A DNA stretch of 64,000 nt, from the NCBI GenBank assembly GCA_964602515.1, contig CAZRRJ010000001.1, positions 620,001 to 684,000 of the forward strand, read 5' to 3'. The position numbers were made by a program, and so were the translations under genes. The DNA is from Carboxylicivirga sp964602515 (GTDB lineage: Bacteria > Bacteroidota > Bacteroidia > Bacteroidales > Marinilabiliaceae). Within the stretch, counting starts at the first letter, position 1, and every line of letters starts with the position of its first letter. Shown here piece after piece: positions 19,065-28,904 of the stretch. A model generated the notes under the pieces. That model ran no database searches, was not told the DNA's origin, and was given only the letters and a program-made list of their open reading frames with translations.

Positions 19065-20030
19065 ATGAAGAATTTTGCCCTTGTAGGAGCAGCAGGTTAT
19101 ATCGCTCCACGTCATATGAAAGCCATTAAGGAAACTAATAACGAACTTGTTGCTGCATATGACCCTTATGATGGCGTTGGCATTATAGATAGTTTCTTTC
19201 CTAATGCTGATTTTTTTGTTGAATTTGAACGCTTCGATCGTCACGTAGAGAAGCTTAAAAGAGCCAATAAAGCTTTGGATTTTGTATCTGTTTGTTCACC
19301 CAATTATCTGCATGATTCTCATATTCGTTTTGGTTTACGCAGAGATGCTGATGTTATTTGTGAAAAACCGATTGTTCTCAATCCATGGAATATTGATGCT
19401 CTTGAGGATATTGAAAAAGAATCTAAGGGAAGTATTTATACCATATTACAATTGCGTCATCACCCTGGCATTATTGCATTAAAGAAAAAGGTTGAAGAAG
19501 GTGATCCTGATAAAATATATGATATTGATCTCTCCTATCTTACGTCACGTGGGCATTGGTATTATACATCATGGAAAGGAGATATTAATAAATCAGGTGG
19601 TATTGCAACCAATATTGGTGTGCATTTTTACGATATGCTAACCTGGGTATTTGGCGCCGTTAAATCCAATACAGTTCATGTACATACCCACGACCGGGCG
19701 GCGGGTTTTCTTGAATTGGAAAAAGCACGTGTACGCTGGTTTTTATCCATTAATTATGACACCATACCGCAAGAAATTAGAGATAAAGGCATGCGCACTT
19801 ACCGCTCTATTACTGTTGATGGTGAAGAAATAGAGTTTAGTGGTGGTTTTACCGACTTGCACACTGTCAGCTATCAGAATATTCTAAAAGGTGAAGGGTT
19901 CAGAATTGGTGAAACACGACAAGCCATTGAAATTGTACATGATATACGAAACCAGCAAGCTGTGGGCTTAAAAGGTGATTACCATCCTTTGGCTAAAGGC
20001 GAATTGGTTAAGCATCCGTTTGCACAATAA
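19065..20030 (+). CDS. wbpB: WbpB/WlbA-like UDP-GlcNAcA 3-dehydrogenase
   Basis: 321 residues of the Gfo/Idh/MocA fold. An N-terminal NAD-binding motif (GAAGYIAPRHMKAI) and the EKP motif (CEKPIVLN) are followed by a C-terminal domain with GGIATNIGVHFYDML, whose His is typical of the active site. The combination with APRHM at the N-terminus is characteristic of WlbA/WbpB. The enzyme oxidises the 3-hydroxyl of UDP-N-acetyl-glucosaminuronate to a ketone before transamination. It sits directly after wbpD. Cytoplasmic. The wecC-like gene at 29066 or a WbpA elsewhere could make its substrate. Confidence 0.88.
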   Translation: MKNFALVGAAGYIAPRHMKAIKETNNELVAAYDPYDGVGIIDSFFPNADFFVEFERFDRHVEKLKRANKALDFVSVCSPNYLHDSHIRFGLRRDADVICEKPIVLNPWNIDALEDIEKESKGSIYTILQLRHHPGIIALKKKVEEGDPDKIYDIDLSYLTSRGHWYYTSWKGDINKSGGIATNIGVHFYDMLTWVFGAVKSNTVHVHTHDRAAGFLELEKARVRWFLSINYDTIPQEIRDKGMRTYRSITVDGEEIEFSGGFTDLHTVSYQNILKGEGFRIGETRQAIEIVHDIRNQQAVGLKGDYHPLAKGELVKHPFAQ

Positions 20031-20079
20031 GGTATTTTTAATCAGCATAAGGTCACTTCTGCCCTTCAATATATTGCAA

Positions 20080-20922
20080 ATGAAAGACTACGATTTAATT
20101 ATACGCCCCAAGAGGCACGCATTTGATATTAATTTTAAGGAAATATGGGCTTACCGCGATTTACTTCGCATGTTTGTGAAACGGGATATAATAACCGTTT
20201 ATAAGCAAACCATATTAGGGCCTATCTGGTTTGTGGTTCAACCTATACTTACCACTTTAATTTATATGGTTGTATTTGGGCGGATTGCCAAAATTAGTAC
20301 CGATGGAGCACCACAAATTTTGTTTTACCTGGCTGGTATCACCATATGGAATTATTTTCAGGAAAGTTTTAATACGACAGCCAAGACCTTTACCGAAAAT
20401 GCCAATATTTTTGGGAAGGTATACTTTCCCCGGTTGATTATGCCTTTTGCTAAAGTAACCAGTGGGCTTATTAAGTTTGGCATACAGTTTACGTTCTTCA
20501 TGGTCGTATACCTTTATTATATTCTTACCGGTGATACAATTAATCCTAACTGGACAATTGCCCTCTTGCCTGTTTACATTCTATTGATGGCTATGTTTGG
20601 TTTGGGCACAGGAATTATATTTACCTCATGGACTACCAAGTACCGCGATTTAACGTTTTTACTGACCTTTGGTGTTCAATTATTGATGTATGCTTCACCA
20701 GTTATTTACCCTGTAAGTACCATTGAACCGGGACTGATGAAAGATATTTTGATGTTGAACCCCTTCACTCCTATCCTGGAAGGTTTTAAGTATGCGTTCC
20801 TGGGAGCAGGACACTTTAGCTGGGTTAGCTTAGGATATAGCGCAGCGATAGCTACAGGTGTGTTACTTTTAGGTATAATAATTTTTCATAAAACAGAACG
20901 CAACTTTATTGATACAATATAA
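20080..20922 (+). CDS. wzm: Polysaccharide ABC exporter permease (Wzm-like)
   Basis: 280 residues from ATG 20080; the longer frame overlaps wbpB and lacks the family start. ABC-2 membrane protein with about six transmembrane helices. The amphipathic N-terminus LLRMFVKRDIITVYKQTILG before GPIWFVVQP is typical of polysaccharide exporters. YASPVIYPVSTI and LNPFTPILEGFKYAF are conserved near the C-terminal helices. It would form the channel that moves undecaprenyl-linked glycan across the inner membrane. The ATPase follows at 21852, separated by a DUF1796 gene. Confidence 0.9.
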   Translation: MKDYDLIIRPKRHAFDINFKEIWAYRDLLRMFVKRDIITVYKQTILGPIWFVVQPILTTLIYMVVFGRIAKISTDGAPQILFYLAGITIWNYFQESFNTTAKTFTENANIFGKVYFPRLIMPFAKVTSGLIKFGIQFTFFMVVYLYYILTGDTINPNWTIALLPVYILLMAMFGLGTGIIFTSWTTKYRDLTFLLTFGVQLLMYASPVIYPVSTIEPGLMKDILMLNPFTPILEGFKYAFLGAGHFSWVSLGYSAAIATGVLLLGIIIFHKTERNFIDTI

Positions 20923-21062
20923 GGTGACTGATTTAATAAATTGTTAGGTTTTTAGACACAAAACATAAGGCTGATCTGAAAGACACACACATTGTCAAAT
21001 CCTTGTACAATTAAATACCCCCTTTGAAAATGTGGCAATATTAAAATAACAACGAACTATTG

Positions 21063-21809
21063 ATGATTCGAATATTGAAAAAAATCAAAAGGTATATTGC
21101 TAATGCTACTTTGGGTAGCAGGCGAACACTAAAGCTTAAATTTGCCAAAACACTTAATGTTTCACTTGGCGAAAACTGTTTAACAGATAATATACTGCAA
21201 AGGCATCATATAAAAAGCTTTAGTACTGTATACTCACACAGCAGAAGCAATATGGATTATGCCATTCAACTGGAAGAAGAAAATTACGCTAAGCTACTGG
21301 TAAAAGATTATCTGTACTTTGATACTATTGAAGAGACAGTTGTTGTAAGAAATAAACACTATTCAGACCAATCAAATATATACAGCGACTTACACAATAA
21401 CGGGTTTGAATTTACACACCACGATGTTATAAATAACAGCTCCCATGCAGAAAGCATTAAGCGTAAAATAGAACGGTTAAATAAATACAAGGGCAGAAAG
21501 AATTACAGTTTTTTTTATCATTACAGGTTAAACCCAAACAGCTCTCTTGATATGATATGTCAAAAGGCAGACACCTTCTTGAAACACTATGCCATAAATG
21601 GCAAAAAGTGTGAGCTTATAATATTTACGCAGAATATTATAAGTGATGCCAGTCAAAGAGGCATTAAGGAAATCAGCTATAACGCTAATATCAGAGCATT
21701 TATTTTAAATACACTGCACCTGTGGTCAGGTAATGATCAGGATATATTCTGGGCCCGGAATGACGATGACCTCTTAGCTGAAATGTTGAAAACAATAAAT
21801 AGCCAATAA
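21063..21809 (+). CDS. DUF1796 family putative cysteine peptidase
   Basis: 248 residues from ATG 21063; an in-frame TTG lies just before it. The motif VSLGENCLTDNILQRHHI, then SFSTVYSHSR, corresponds to the LGxxC...LkR...SxPFDW start of DUF1796, a papain-like family often found in surface-polysaccharide loci. Conserved Cys and the later DLHNNGFEFTHHD fit such a fold. The usual PFDW is replaced by YSHS, so this is a divergent member. The KKCELIIFTQN strand and C-terminal SYNANIRAFILNTLHLW are otherwise unassigned. No signal peptide. It sits between wzm and wzt with gaps of 140 and 42 bp. Enzymatic activity is not established for the family as far as I know. Confidence 0.6.
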   Translation: MIRILKKIKRYIANATLGSRRTLKLKFAKTLNVSLGENCLTDNILQRHHIKSFSTVYSHSRSNMDYAIQLEEENYAKLLVKDYLYFDTIEETVVVRNKHYSDQSNIYSDLHNNGFEFTHHDVINNSSHAESIKRKIERLNKYKGRKNYSFFYHYRLNPNSSLDMICQKADTFLKHYAINGKKCELIIFTQNIISDASQRGIKEISYNANIRAFILNTLHLWSGNDQDIFWARNDDDLLAEMLKTINSQ

Positions 21810-21851
21810 GGCTAATGCTAACCTCAATTAACACAAGCGACGCACAATACA

Positions 21852-23129
21852 ATGAGTAAAACAGTTATAAAGATAGAGAACCTGTCAAAAATATACAGGT
21901 TAGGAGAAGTGGGAACGGGAACCTTAAGCCACGATCTTAATCGTTTTGTACGCATGAATATATTAGGTCAGCCTGATCCTTATGCCAAGATTGGCCATGT
22001 AAACGACCGAACACAAAAAGCTGAAAAAGGTGAATTAGTAGCTGCTTTGCGCGATATTAACCTTGATGTAAAGCAAGGTGAAGTATTGGGGATTATTGGC
22101 AAGAATGGTGCCGGTAAATCTACACTATTGAAGCTGCTCTCCCGCGTAACCTCTCCCACTACAGGCACCATTAAAATTAAAGGTCGACTGGCTTCTCTCT
22201 TAGAAGTGGGTACAGGCTTTCATCCGGAGATGACAGGACGAGAGAACATCTATATGAATGGTACCATTATGGGCATGCGTAAATGGGAGATTGACAAGCA
22301 ACTAGATGCAATAGTTGATTTTTCAGGAGTTGCCAAATACCTTGATACACCAACAAAAAGATATTCGTCCGGAATGACTGTACGTCTCGGATTTGCTATT
22401 GCAGCTCATTTAGAACCTGAGATTCTTATTGTTGATGAAGTCCTTGCTGTTGGTGATGCTGAATTTCAGAAAAAGGCCATTGGAAAAATGCAGGATGTAA
22501 GTAAAAACGATGGCAGAACGGTTTTATTTGTTAGTCATAATATGGGCAGTGTACAAAATCTTTGCAATAAAGGTATCATACTTCATAATGGACAACTGTT
22601 TTATTCATCTGATAAGATAGGAGATGTAATAAGCACATACCAAAGTGAAAATCATATACAAAATACCAATCTGATTAACTTACCCAGACAAGGAACCGGT
22701 GAATTTATAATTAAAAGCTTAGAGGTATTAAATGATTCGGATAATCCTACCAGTATATTTCAAACCGGTGATTCGGTTATTTTTAAATTAAATGTTGAAA
22801 ACAAACTGGATTCTGCTCATGATATTCAAATTGCAGTTGGCATTAAAAGAACGGATGATTCAGCTATAGCCATGCTTGCAAATGAGTATCTGGATATAAC
22901 ACTGAATGCAAAACCAGGCGATAATACCTATTATTGCAAAATAAATAAACTCCCCCTTAACTCAGGAAAGTATTTAATAAACCTTATTGTTAAAAGAAAT
23001 ACAATTGTTGCAGATTGGTTAAAAGATGTTACCTATTTTGATGTAGAGGGTGGCTTTTATATCCATGAAGATTACAGGTATCCAAATAATTATAAAGGCA
23101 TATATATAGAGAATGAGTGGTATTATTAA
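21852..23129 (+). CDS. wzt: Polysaccharide ABC exporter ATPase with Wzt C-terminal domain
   Basis: 425 residues. The N-terminal ATPase has Walker A GIIGKNGAGKST (80-91), signature YSSGMTVRLG (171-180) and Walker B ILIVDE (191-196). The insertion before Walker A is typical of teichoic acid/O-antigen exporters. Residues about 255-425 form a beta-sandwich like the Wzt carbohydrate-binding domain (FIIKSLEVLNDSDNP, IFQTGDSVIFKLNVENK). In characterised systems this domain recognises the modified non-reducing end of the finished chain. It works with the permease at 20080. The gene overlaps the next acyltransferase gene by 17 bp. Confidence 0.92.
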   Translation: MSKTVIKIENLSKIYRLGEVGTGTLSHDLNRFVRMNILGQPDPYAKIGHVNDRTQKAEKGELVAALRDINLDVKQGEVLGIIGKNGAGKSTLLKLLSRVTSPTTGTIKIKGRLASLLEVGTGFHPEMTGRENIYMNGTIMGMRKWEIDKQLDAIVDFSGVAKYLDTPTKRYSSGMTVRLGFAIAAHLEPEILIVDEVLAVGDAEFQKKAIGKMQDVSKNDGRTVLFVSHNMGSVQNLCNKGIILHNGQLFYSSDKIGDVISTYQSENHIQNTNLINLPRQGTGEFIIKSLEVLNDSDNPTSIFQTGDSVIFKLNVENKLDSAHDIQIAVGIKRTDDSAIAMLANEYLDITLNAKPGDNTYYCKINKLPLNSGKYLINLIVKRNTIVADWLKDVTYFDVEGGFYIHEDYRYPNNYKGIYIENEWYY

Positions 23130-23919
23130 TGCTAATGTAAATTGGGGTAATAAGTTTAAAATTACCCTTAAAAGACTACTGAATCGCCCTGTTTATACGT
23201 ATATAAATAAGTCAGATTCGTCACAAATTGATTGTAAATCTTCGGATACAGTTTATACAACAATTATAGCCCGTAAAAATTCTAAAATTGAATTGGGTGA
23301 GAACATTACATGTAAAAACACCAAAATTGTTGCTGAAGAAAACGCCTGTATCAAAATAGAAGATGGATGTAATATTTCCAATACATCAATAATAGCCAAA
23401 GAAAACAGTAAGATTGTCATTAAAAAAGAGTGCATTGTAGGTTCCTTTTATTCTCACCCGACAATTATTTATGCAGAAAATGCAAATATTCAGGTCGGAA
23501 TGAGAACTAAATTACTATTAGAAAGGTTAGTTGCTAAATGGGGCGGAAAACTGACGATCGGTAAATATTCTGGCTTTGGTTATTTAACTGATATCAGGTG
23601 TGATGAAAAGATTGAGTTAGGTGAGTTTACACTATGCTCATACAATGTATCCATATATGATTCCAACATTCATTCACTTGATTACAAGGTAAGAAGGGAA
23701 AATATTATTAACCAGTACCCTGGTGGTTTAACCGATATTGAAAAACCGGATACTGCACCTGTAATTCTTGGGAATGATATATGGATTGGCAGGAACGCTT
23801 CAATAATGAAAGGCACTGAGCTGGCCAATCAGTCCATAATTGGAACAGGTGCAATTGTTGCCGGGGTAAAAGAAAGTGTTAAAAAAACATTTGTATCTCA
23901 AAAAGCAAGAGTAATCTAA
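23113..23919 (+). CDS. Hexapeptide-repeat acyltransferase
   Basis: 268 residues; ATG 23113 overlaps the end of wzt. The protein is rich in isoleucine, asparagine and lysine, with beta-helix repeats from about residue 45 (IARKNSKIELGENI, IAKENSKIVIKKE). The C-terminal catalytic-type part carries HSLDY and VILGNDIWIGRNASIMKG. It resembles the LbH acyltransferases (WcaF/maltose acetyltransferase-like) that O-acetylate glycans. The unusually long N-terminal helix is poor in canonical repeats. The tail ending KTFVSQKARVI lacks the usual GNPAK motif. Probably a sugar O-acetyltransferase of the locus; acceptor unknown. Confidence 0.75.
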   Translation: MSGIINANVNWGNKFKITLKRLLNRPVYTYINKSDSSQIDCKSSDTVYTTIIARKNSKIELGENITCKNTKIVAEENACIKIEDGCNISNTSIIAKENSKIVIKKECIVGSFYSHPTIIYAENANIQVGMRTKLLLERLVAKWGGKLTIGKYSGFGYLTDIRCDEKIELGEFTLCSYNVSIYDSNIHSLDYKVRRENIINQYPGGLTDIEKPDTAPVILGNDIWIGRNASIMKGTELANQSIIGTGAIVAGVKESVKKTFVSQKARVI

Positions 23920-23971
23920 GCAGCCTTAAAACCATCAGGTAATATACACCTGCATACAATTTTATATCAGA

Positions 23972-24886
23972 ATGAACGAACAGACCAATCCCCTAATCTC
24001 AGTAATTGTTGCCAGCTATAATAACGGCTTATTTATTGAAGCGATGATACGCTCAATACTTAAGCAAAGCTATTCAAACTGGGAGTTGATTATAACGGAT
24101 GACTGTTCACCTGACCACTCCAACGCTATTATTGAGAAGTACCTTGATAATCCCCGGATAAAGCTATATAAACACCAGCAAAATAAAGGTGTGGGTGCAG
24201 CCTTCAGAACATGTACTGATAATGCCAAAGGTGCTATTGTTGCAATGCTGGGTGCTGATGATGCACTAAAACCTGATGCCTTGCAAACAATCGTAGAAAA
24301 GCACCTTGAATATCCTGAGGCTTCGATGATAATAGGTGGTTTAGAGCTTGTTGACAGCAAATTAACACCAAAAAATCAACAGATGATATTCCCCGGCTTT
24401 CCTGCCGGTGTAGAGTCTGTTTTAGAAAATAAAGGCGCTACCGGTTGGGATACGTTTAAATTAGATAAGTACAAACAAACCCCTGGTGTAGATGTCAATT
24501 TAAAAAGAGCTGTTGACCAGGATCTTTACTATAAACTTGAAGAAGTTGGTGAGATAATTTTTATTGATGATTGCCTGTACTTGTACCGGGAAAACCCGAA
24601 TGGTGTATCGCAGGGAATAAATGGCCTTATTGCCTACCAGTATAATTGCACTGCAATGTTAAATGCTTACAAAAGGCGAAAAAGTAATAAAACAGTAAAG
24701 AATATTTCTGTTTCTCAAAAGAATCAGATTCTGAGTCATTATTATTTTCAGGAAGCAATTAACTGCTTAGGGAAACACGGGCTTAAAGGCATGTCATCTA
24801 TAATAAAAGCAATACTATTCTCTCCAAAACGTTTGTTTAAAAGAGGTACTTTTGCCATAACTTTCAGATTACTTTTCCCCAAATAA
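23972..24886 (+). CDS. Family 2 glycosyltransferase
   Basis: 304 residues, GT-A fold. The start VIVASYNNGLFIEAMIRSIL, the nucleotide-binding ITDDCSPD and the metal-binding motif MLGADDALKPDA are typical of GT2 enzymes. A later acidic region (VDQDLYYKLEEVGE) provides the likely base. It transfers a sugar from a nucleotide donor to the growing chain at the cytoplasmic membrane face; donor and linkage cannot be predicted. It lies 52 bp after the acyltransferase gene and 25 bp before a GT4 gene, consistent with one operon. Confidence 0.9.
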   Translation: MNEQTNPLISVIVASYNNGLFIEAMIRSILKQSYSNWELIITDDCSPDHSNAIIEKYLDNPRIKLYKHQQNKGVGAAFRTCTDNAKGAIVAMLGADDALKPDALQTIVEKHLEYPEASMIIGGLELVDSKLTPKNQQMIFPGFPAGVESVLENKGATGWDTFKLDKYKQTPGVDVNLKRAVDQDLYYKLEEVGEIIFIDDCLYLYRENPNGVSQGINGLIAYQYNCTAMLNAYKRRKSNKTVKNISVSQKNQILSHYYFQEAINCLGKHGLKGMSSIIKAILFSPKRLFKRGTFAITFRLLFPK

Positions 24887-24911
24887 TAACAAGTGTAATC
24901 AATACCCGGAA

Positions 24912-26105
24912 ATGAACTTTGAAATGATAAATAAGGCCTCTGCCCCACTTACTTTTATAAGCAATAATGTTGAAGGCGGTATTTCAAGTTTTATTAAATA
25001 CTTGAGCAAAAACTACGATGCGGGTGCAGCAATTAATGTTATTGCTACAACTGACATTACCAAGAATAAAGACACAAGGATTGATCCTAAGGAGTTTAGT
25101 GCTAATGTTAACTTTAAAGCCTTCAACTATCATCCGCTTGATAAACGACAATATACCTTATCAAAACTAGTTAAGTTAATTGATAAGGATTCAGTTATTG
25201 TAGCTAATGACTGGCTGGAATTAGAAATGGCTTCTTATTTTAAAGTATCAAATAAAGTCGTTTTTATTCTTCATGGCGATTACGCCTATTATTACGATTT
25301 GGCCCTTAAGCATGAAAAAATAATTGACACTTTTATTACCATCAATAAAGGGATGTCGGTTAAACTTAAAAAGCTTTTACCTGAACGCTTTTCCGAAATT
25401 CATTATCAATACCCGCCTGTTGAGTCGGTTAGAATTAAAGAAAATATCGCACATACGAATACTTTAAGTATTATTTATGCAGGTAGGATAAGCGAAGCTA
25501 AAGGTGTTTTTTATTTTCCGGTAATTGATCGTCAGCTTAAAGAAAAAGGCATTAAAGTCATATGGAATATATTTGGTATTGGTAGTTTAAACGAATTAAA
25601 AATGAAGTGGAAGGACAGTGAAAATGTAAACTTTCACAGTAAAATATCTAACAAACAACTCAGAGAAGAATATAATAAAAATGATATAGTACTCCTCCCT
25701 TCTCATGCTGAAAGCCTTGGATTAATAATAGTTGAAGGCATGAAGGCCGGATTGGTTCCTATGATAACAAGACTTGAAACAGGTGCTTGCGAGTTTATAA
25801 TAAATAAGGAAAATGGATTTTTATTTAACGAAGGAGATGTTGATGAAATAGTCTCCTATATTTCTCTTCTTGAGCATAAGCGGAGTATAATAAAATCAAT
25901 AAGTGAAAAAGCTTTAAATACAGCTACAGAATTATTCGATCACAATATAAATACTAAAGCGTATTTTAAATTATTTAAGTCAGTAAGCCCTGATATAAGC
26001 AGGAAAAACAAATCTGATTACAGACTAAAAAACAGATTGGATAATAGCATATTACCCAACTCACTTGTATTATTAATAAGAAAGATTCGTAAAAATGTTA
26101 AATAG
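24912..26105 (+). CDS. GT4-like glycosyltransferase
   Basis: 397 residues, GT-B fold. The N-terminal domain opens with the glycine-rich loop FISNNVEGGISSFIKYLSK. The C-terminal donor domain shows IIYAGRISEAKGVFYFP and HAESLGLIIVEGMKAG, the latter holding the E-x7-E-type motif of family 4. The protein lacks membrane helices but has a basic C-terminus (KNRLDNSILPNS...KIRKNVK) that may help membrane association. It overlaps the next gene by 11 bp, so translation is probably coupled. Specificity unknown. Confidence 0.87.
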   Translation: MNFEMINKASAPLTFISNNVEGGISSFIKYLSKNYDAGAAINVIATTDITKNKDTRIDPKEFSANVNFKAFNYHPLDKRQYTLSKLVKLIDKDSVIVANDWLELEMASYFKVSNKVVFILHGDYAYYYDLALKHEKIIDTFITINKGMSVKLKKLLPERFSEIHYQYPPVESVRIKENIAHTNTLSIIYAGRISEAKGVFYFPVIDRQLKEKGIKVIWNIFGIGSLNELKMKWKDSENVNFHSKISNKQLREEYNKNDIVLLPSHAESLGLIIVEGMKAGLVPMITRLETGACEFIINKENGFLFNEGDVDEIVSYISLLEHKRSIIKSISEKALNTATELFDHNINTKAYFKLFKSVSPDISRKNKSDYRLKNRLDNSILPNSLVLLIRKIRKNVK

Positions 26106-26970
26106 CCCCTTAGTGTCTGTCTTAATGACAGTATATAACCGTGAAAAATACATCTCCCAAGCCATAGAAAGTGTTATGGCATCAACATATCAGAACTGGG
26201 AATTAATTATTGTTGATGACCAGAGTAAAGATAAGTCTGTTGCTATTGCGAAGACCTATGCTGCTAAGGATAAGCGAATCAAAGTTTTTTTAAATGAACA
26301 GAATCTGGGTGATTACCCTAACCGTAATCAGGCAGCTTCTTATGCCCAGGGCAAATACATCAAATACGTTGATGCAGATGATATGATTTATCCTTATGGT
26401 CTGGAACAATTGGTGTTTTATATGGAGCAATTCCCAGAAGCAGGTTATGGCCTGTGCTCTCTGGAACAAGATAAACTTAAAATTTTCCCATTTCAGCTTT
26501 CCCCTCACGAAGCTTATCAACGCCATTATTTTCAAACAGACCTGTTTCATAAGGCTCCTCTTTCATCAATAATAAAAAAGAACGCATTTGATGTTATTGG
26601 TGGATTTACTGGCAAACAGCATTTGGGTGATTTTGAATTATGGCATCTGCTTTCTAAAAAATATCCACTTGTATTAATGCCTCATGGAATGGTATGGTAC
26701 AGAGAGCATGACGACCAACAAATGAATGATAACCGTACAGATCCATATGTTCCTTTTAAATACTTGCTAAATGGCTTAGAACAGTTAAAATCAAATGAAT
26801 GCCCTTTAATACCAACAGAAAAGAACATCGCAATTATTAATCAAAAGAAACGAATTGCACGAGCCGTTCTAAGTGCAGGTAAGCATCACTCAATTAAAAA
26901 ATTAAAAGAACTAAAGAAAGCAAGCAGGATAAGCTATTTAGATCTAATTAAAAAAGGACTTCGAAAATGA
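26095..26970 (+). CDS. Family 2 glycosyltransferase
   Basis: 291 residues, GT-A fold. MTVYNREKYISQAIESVMAS starts the nucleotide-binding domain, VDDQSKDKSV carries the first Asp pair, and YVDADDMIYPYG is the metal-binding motif. KQHLGDFELWHLLSKKYP holds the candidate catalytic acidic residue. The gene overlaps both neighbours (11 bp upstream, 4 bp downstream), so it lies inside a tightly coupled operon. Donor and acceptor are unknown. Confidence 0.9.
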   Translation: MLNSPLVSVLMTVYNREKYISQAIESVMASTYQNWELIIVDDQSKDKSVAIAKTYAAKDKRIKVFLNEQNLGDYPNRNQAASYAQGKYIKYVDADDMIYPYGLEQLVFYMEQFPEAGYGLCSLEQDKLKIFPFQLSPHEAYQRHYFQTDLFHKAPLSSIIKKNAFDVIGGFTGKQHLGDFELWHLLSKKYPLVLMPHGMVWYREHDDQQMNDNRTDPYVPFKYLLNGLEQLKSNECPLIPTEKNIAIINQKKRIARAVLSAGKHHSIKKLKELKKASRISYLDLIKKGLRK

Positions 26971-27716
26971 TCATTATTAAATTAATCAGTCATTGTATTA
27001 AAAGAATTGTTCGTCACTTATATTGGCTTTATAATATAAGTCAGGTAAAGGGTATTAATAGCTGTATTATTCATTTTCCCATTGTAATTGAAGGCAAAGG
27101 AAAAATACAAATAGCATCTAAGGGTGAGTTATTTTCCAGTTCTAAATTATTAGTTGCTAAAGATGCGTCGCTTCACATAGGTAAGCATAGTATTATTGCT
27201 TCCCGGGTTGATATCCGTATAGGACAAAAAGGTCGAATAGATATTGGTGATCATTTTTCTATTGAACAAGGCAGCCGCCTTTTTACAAAATCTGATTGGG
27301 TGTTTGGTAGCAATGTTAAAATAGCAACAAATTGTGCCATCTTTTCACGAGAAGCTGGACTGAATGGTACTTTACGTATTGGAGATGGAACACATATTGG
27401 CGATAATACTATAATTGATGTAACTGATGATGTAAATATTGGCCATGAAGTAGCCATTGGCCCCAATTGCACAATCTATACCCATGACCATGATTATAAG
27501 CATGCAGATAAGGCTGCATGGAAAGGCGGTATAACCAAGCAGCCAATCAAAATTGAAGATGGCGCCTGGATAGGAAGCAATGTTACATTATTACCCGGTA
27601 TTACAATAGGTAAAAATGCTGTTATTGCTGCCGGTAGTGTAGTTACTAAAAGTATACCTGAACGAACCATATGGGGCGGCATACCAGCAAAACAACTCAA
27701 AGAAATAAACGAATAA
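26967..27716 (+). CDS. Hexapeptide-repeat sugar O-acetyltransferase
   Basis: 249 residues; its ATG overlaps the previous stop (ATGA). A hydrophobic N-terminus is followed by a left-handed beta-helix (IEGKGKIQIASKGEL, IGDGTHIGDNTIIDV, IGHEVAIGPNCTIYTHDHDY). The DHDY with the following KPI-like segment, WIGSNVTLLPGITIG and WGGIPAKQL are the classical features of CoA-dependent NodL/WcaF-type acetyltransferases; the His of THDHD is the probable catalytic base. It would O-acetylate a sugar of the locus polysaccharide. Confidence 0.87.
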   Translation: MIIIKLISHCIKRIVRHLYWLYNISQVKGINSCIIHFPIVIEGKGKIQIASKGELFSSSKLLVAKDASLHIGKHSIIASRVDIRIGQKGRIDIGDHFSIEQGSRLFTKSDWVFGSNVKIATNCAIFSREAGLNGTLRIGDGTHIGDNTIIDVTDDVNIGHEVAIGPNCTIYTHDHDYKHADKAAWKGGITKQPIKIEDGAWIGSNVTLLPGITIGKNAVIAAGSVVTKSIPERTIWGGIPAKQLKEINE

Positions 27717-27749
27717 AACGATCTTCTACGACTCAAAGACACCAAGCAA

Positions 27750-28904
27750 ATGGCATTAGCAAAAAAAATTCTACTCATATTTGGCACACGTCCTGAAGCT
27801 ATTAAAATGGCTCCATTGGTAAAAGCATTTGAAAATGAAAATTCTTTTATCTCAAAAGTATGTGTTAGTGCTCAGCATAGAGAAATGTTAGATCAGGTAT
27901 TAAGCATTTTTGATATTACACCTGATTATGATTTGGACCTTATGAAACCGGGTCAGGATCTATACGACATTACATCGCGCGTATTATTAGGCATGCGTAC
28001 TGTTTTAGAAGACTTTAAACCAGATTTAATATTGGTTCATGGTGATACAAGCACAAGTTCTGCTGCTGCTTTAGCTGCCTTTTATCAGCAAATACCAGTT
28101 GGACATGTTGAAGCAGGGTTACGTACCCACAATATTTATTCTCCCTGGCCTGAAGAAATGAATCGTCAACTTACAGGTCGGCTTAGTACCTGGCATTTTG
28201 CACCTACACCATGGGCAAAAGACAACCTGTTAAAAGAAAACATTAGCTCAGATAGCATTTTGGTTACGGGCAATTCGGTTATTGATGCCCTTCATCTTGC
28301 TTTGCAAAAAATTAAGACTTCGGAATCACTAAAAGAAGAAATTATAGCTGGTTTAAATGTTCACATTTCTAATATCATTGAGAAGCTCAATACAAAAAAG
28401 GTCATTTTAGTAACAGGGCATCGTCGCGAAAATTTTGGTGGGGGTTTTATTAGCATTTGTGAGGCTATAAAAGAAATTGCTCTTAAACAGCCGGATGCCT
28501 TAATTATTTACCCTGTTCACCTTAACCCTAATGTACAAAAGCCAGTACACGAATTACTCTCTGGCCTGGATAATGTTTATCTTATCCCACCTCTCCAATA
28601 TTTACCTTTTATCTATTTAATGAGTAATGCCCATTTTGTATTAACAGACAGTGGTGGTATTCAGGAGGAAGCCCCGGGCTTAGGCAAACCGGTATTGGTT
28701 ATGCGTGATACAACTGAAAGACCTGAAGCGGTAGATGCCGGAACAGTTAAGCTTGTTGGCACAGACAAAAATAAGATCATCAGTGAAGCAATTCTGCTGT
28801 TAAACAACTCTGAAACATATAAACAAATGAGTAAAGCCAATAATCCATACGGTGATGGCAAAGCCTGTGAACAGATTGTTAACTTTATCAAACAAAAGTT
28901 ATAA
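27750..28904 (+). CDS. wecB: UDP-N-acetylglucosamine 2-epimerase (WecB/WbpI family)
   Basis: 384 residues, full length for the non-hydrolysing epimerase. Diagnostic segments: FGTRPEAIKMAPLVKAF, VHGDTSTS, HVEAGLRT, TGHRRENFGGGF, and DSGGIQEEAPGLGKPVLVMR with TTERPE. WecB interconverts UDP-GlcNAc and UDP-ManNAc in the cytoplasm. WbpI, which acts on UDP-2,3-diacetamido-glucuronate, has the same fold and motifs, and this locus has wbpB and wbpD. The adjacent wecC-like dehydrogenase favours WecB; the choice cannot be settled by eye. Confidence 0.9.
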   Translation: MALAKKILLIFGTRPEAIKMAPLVKAFENENSFISKVCVSAQHREMLDQVLSIFDITPDYDLDLMKPGQDLYDITSRVLLGMRTVLEDFKPDLILVHGDTSTSSAAALAAFYQQIPVGHVEAGLRTHNIYSPWPEEMNRQLTGRLSTWHFAPTPWAKDNLLKENISSDSILVTGNSVIDALHLALQKIKTSESLKEEIIAGLNVHISNIIEKLNTKKVILVTGHRRENFGGGFISICEAIKEIALKQPDALIIYPVHLNPNVQKPVHELLSGLDNVYLIPPLQYLPFIYLMSNAHFVLTDSGGIQEEAPGLGKPVLVMRDTTERPEAVDAGTVKLVGTDKNKIISEAILLLNNSETYKQMSKANNPYGDGKACEQIVNFIKQKL

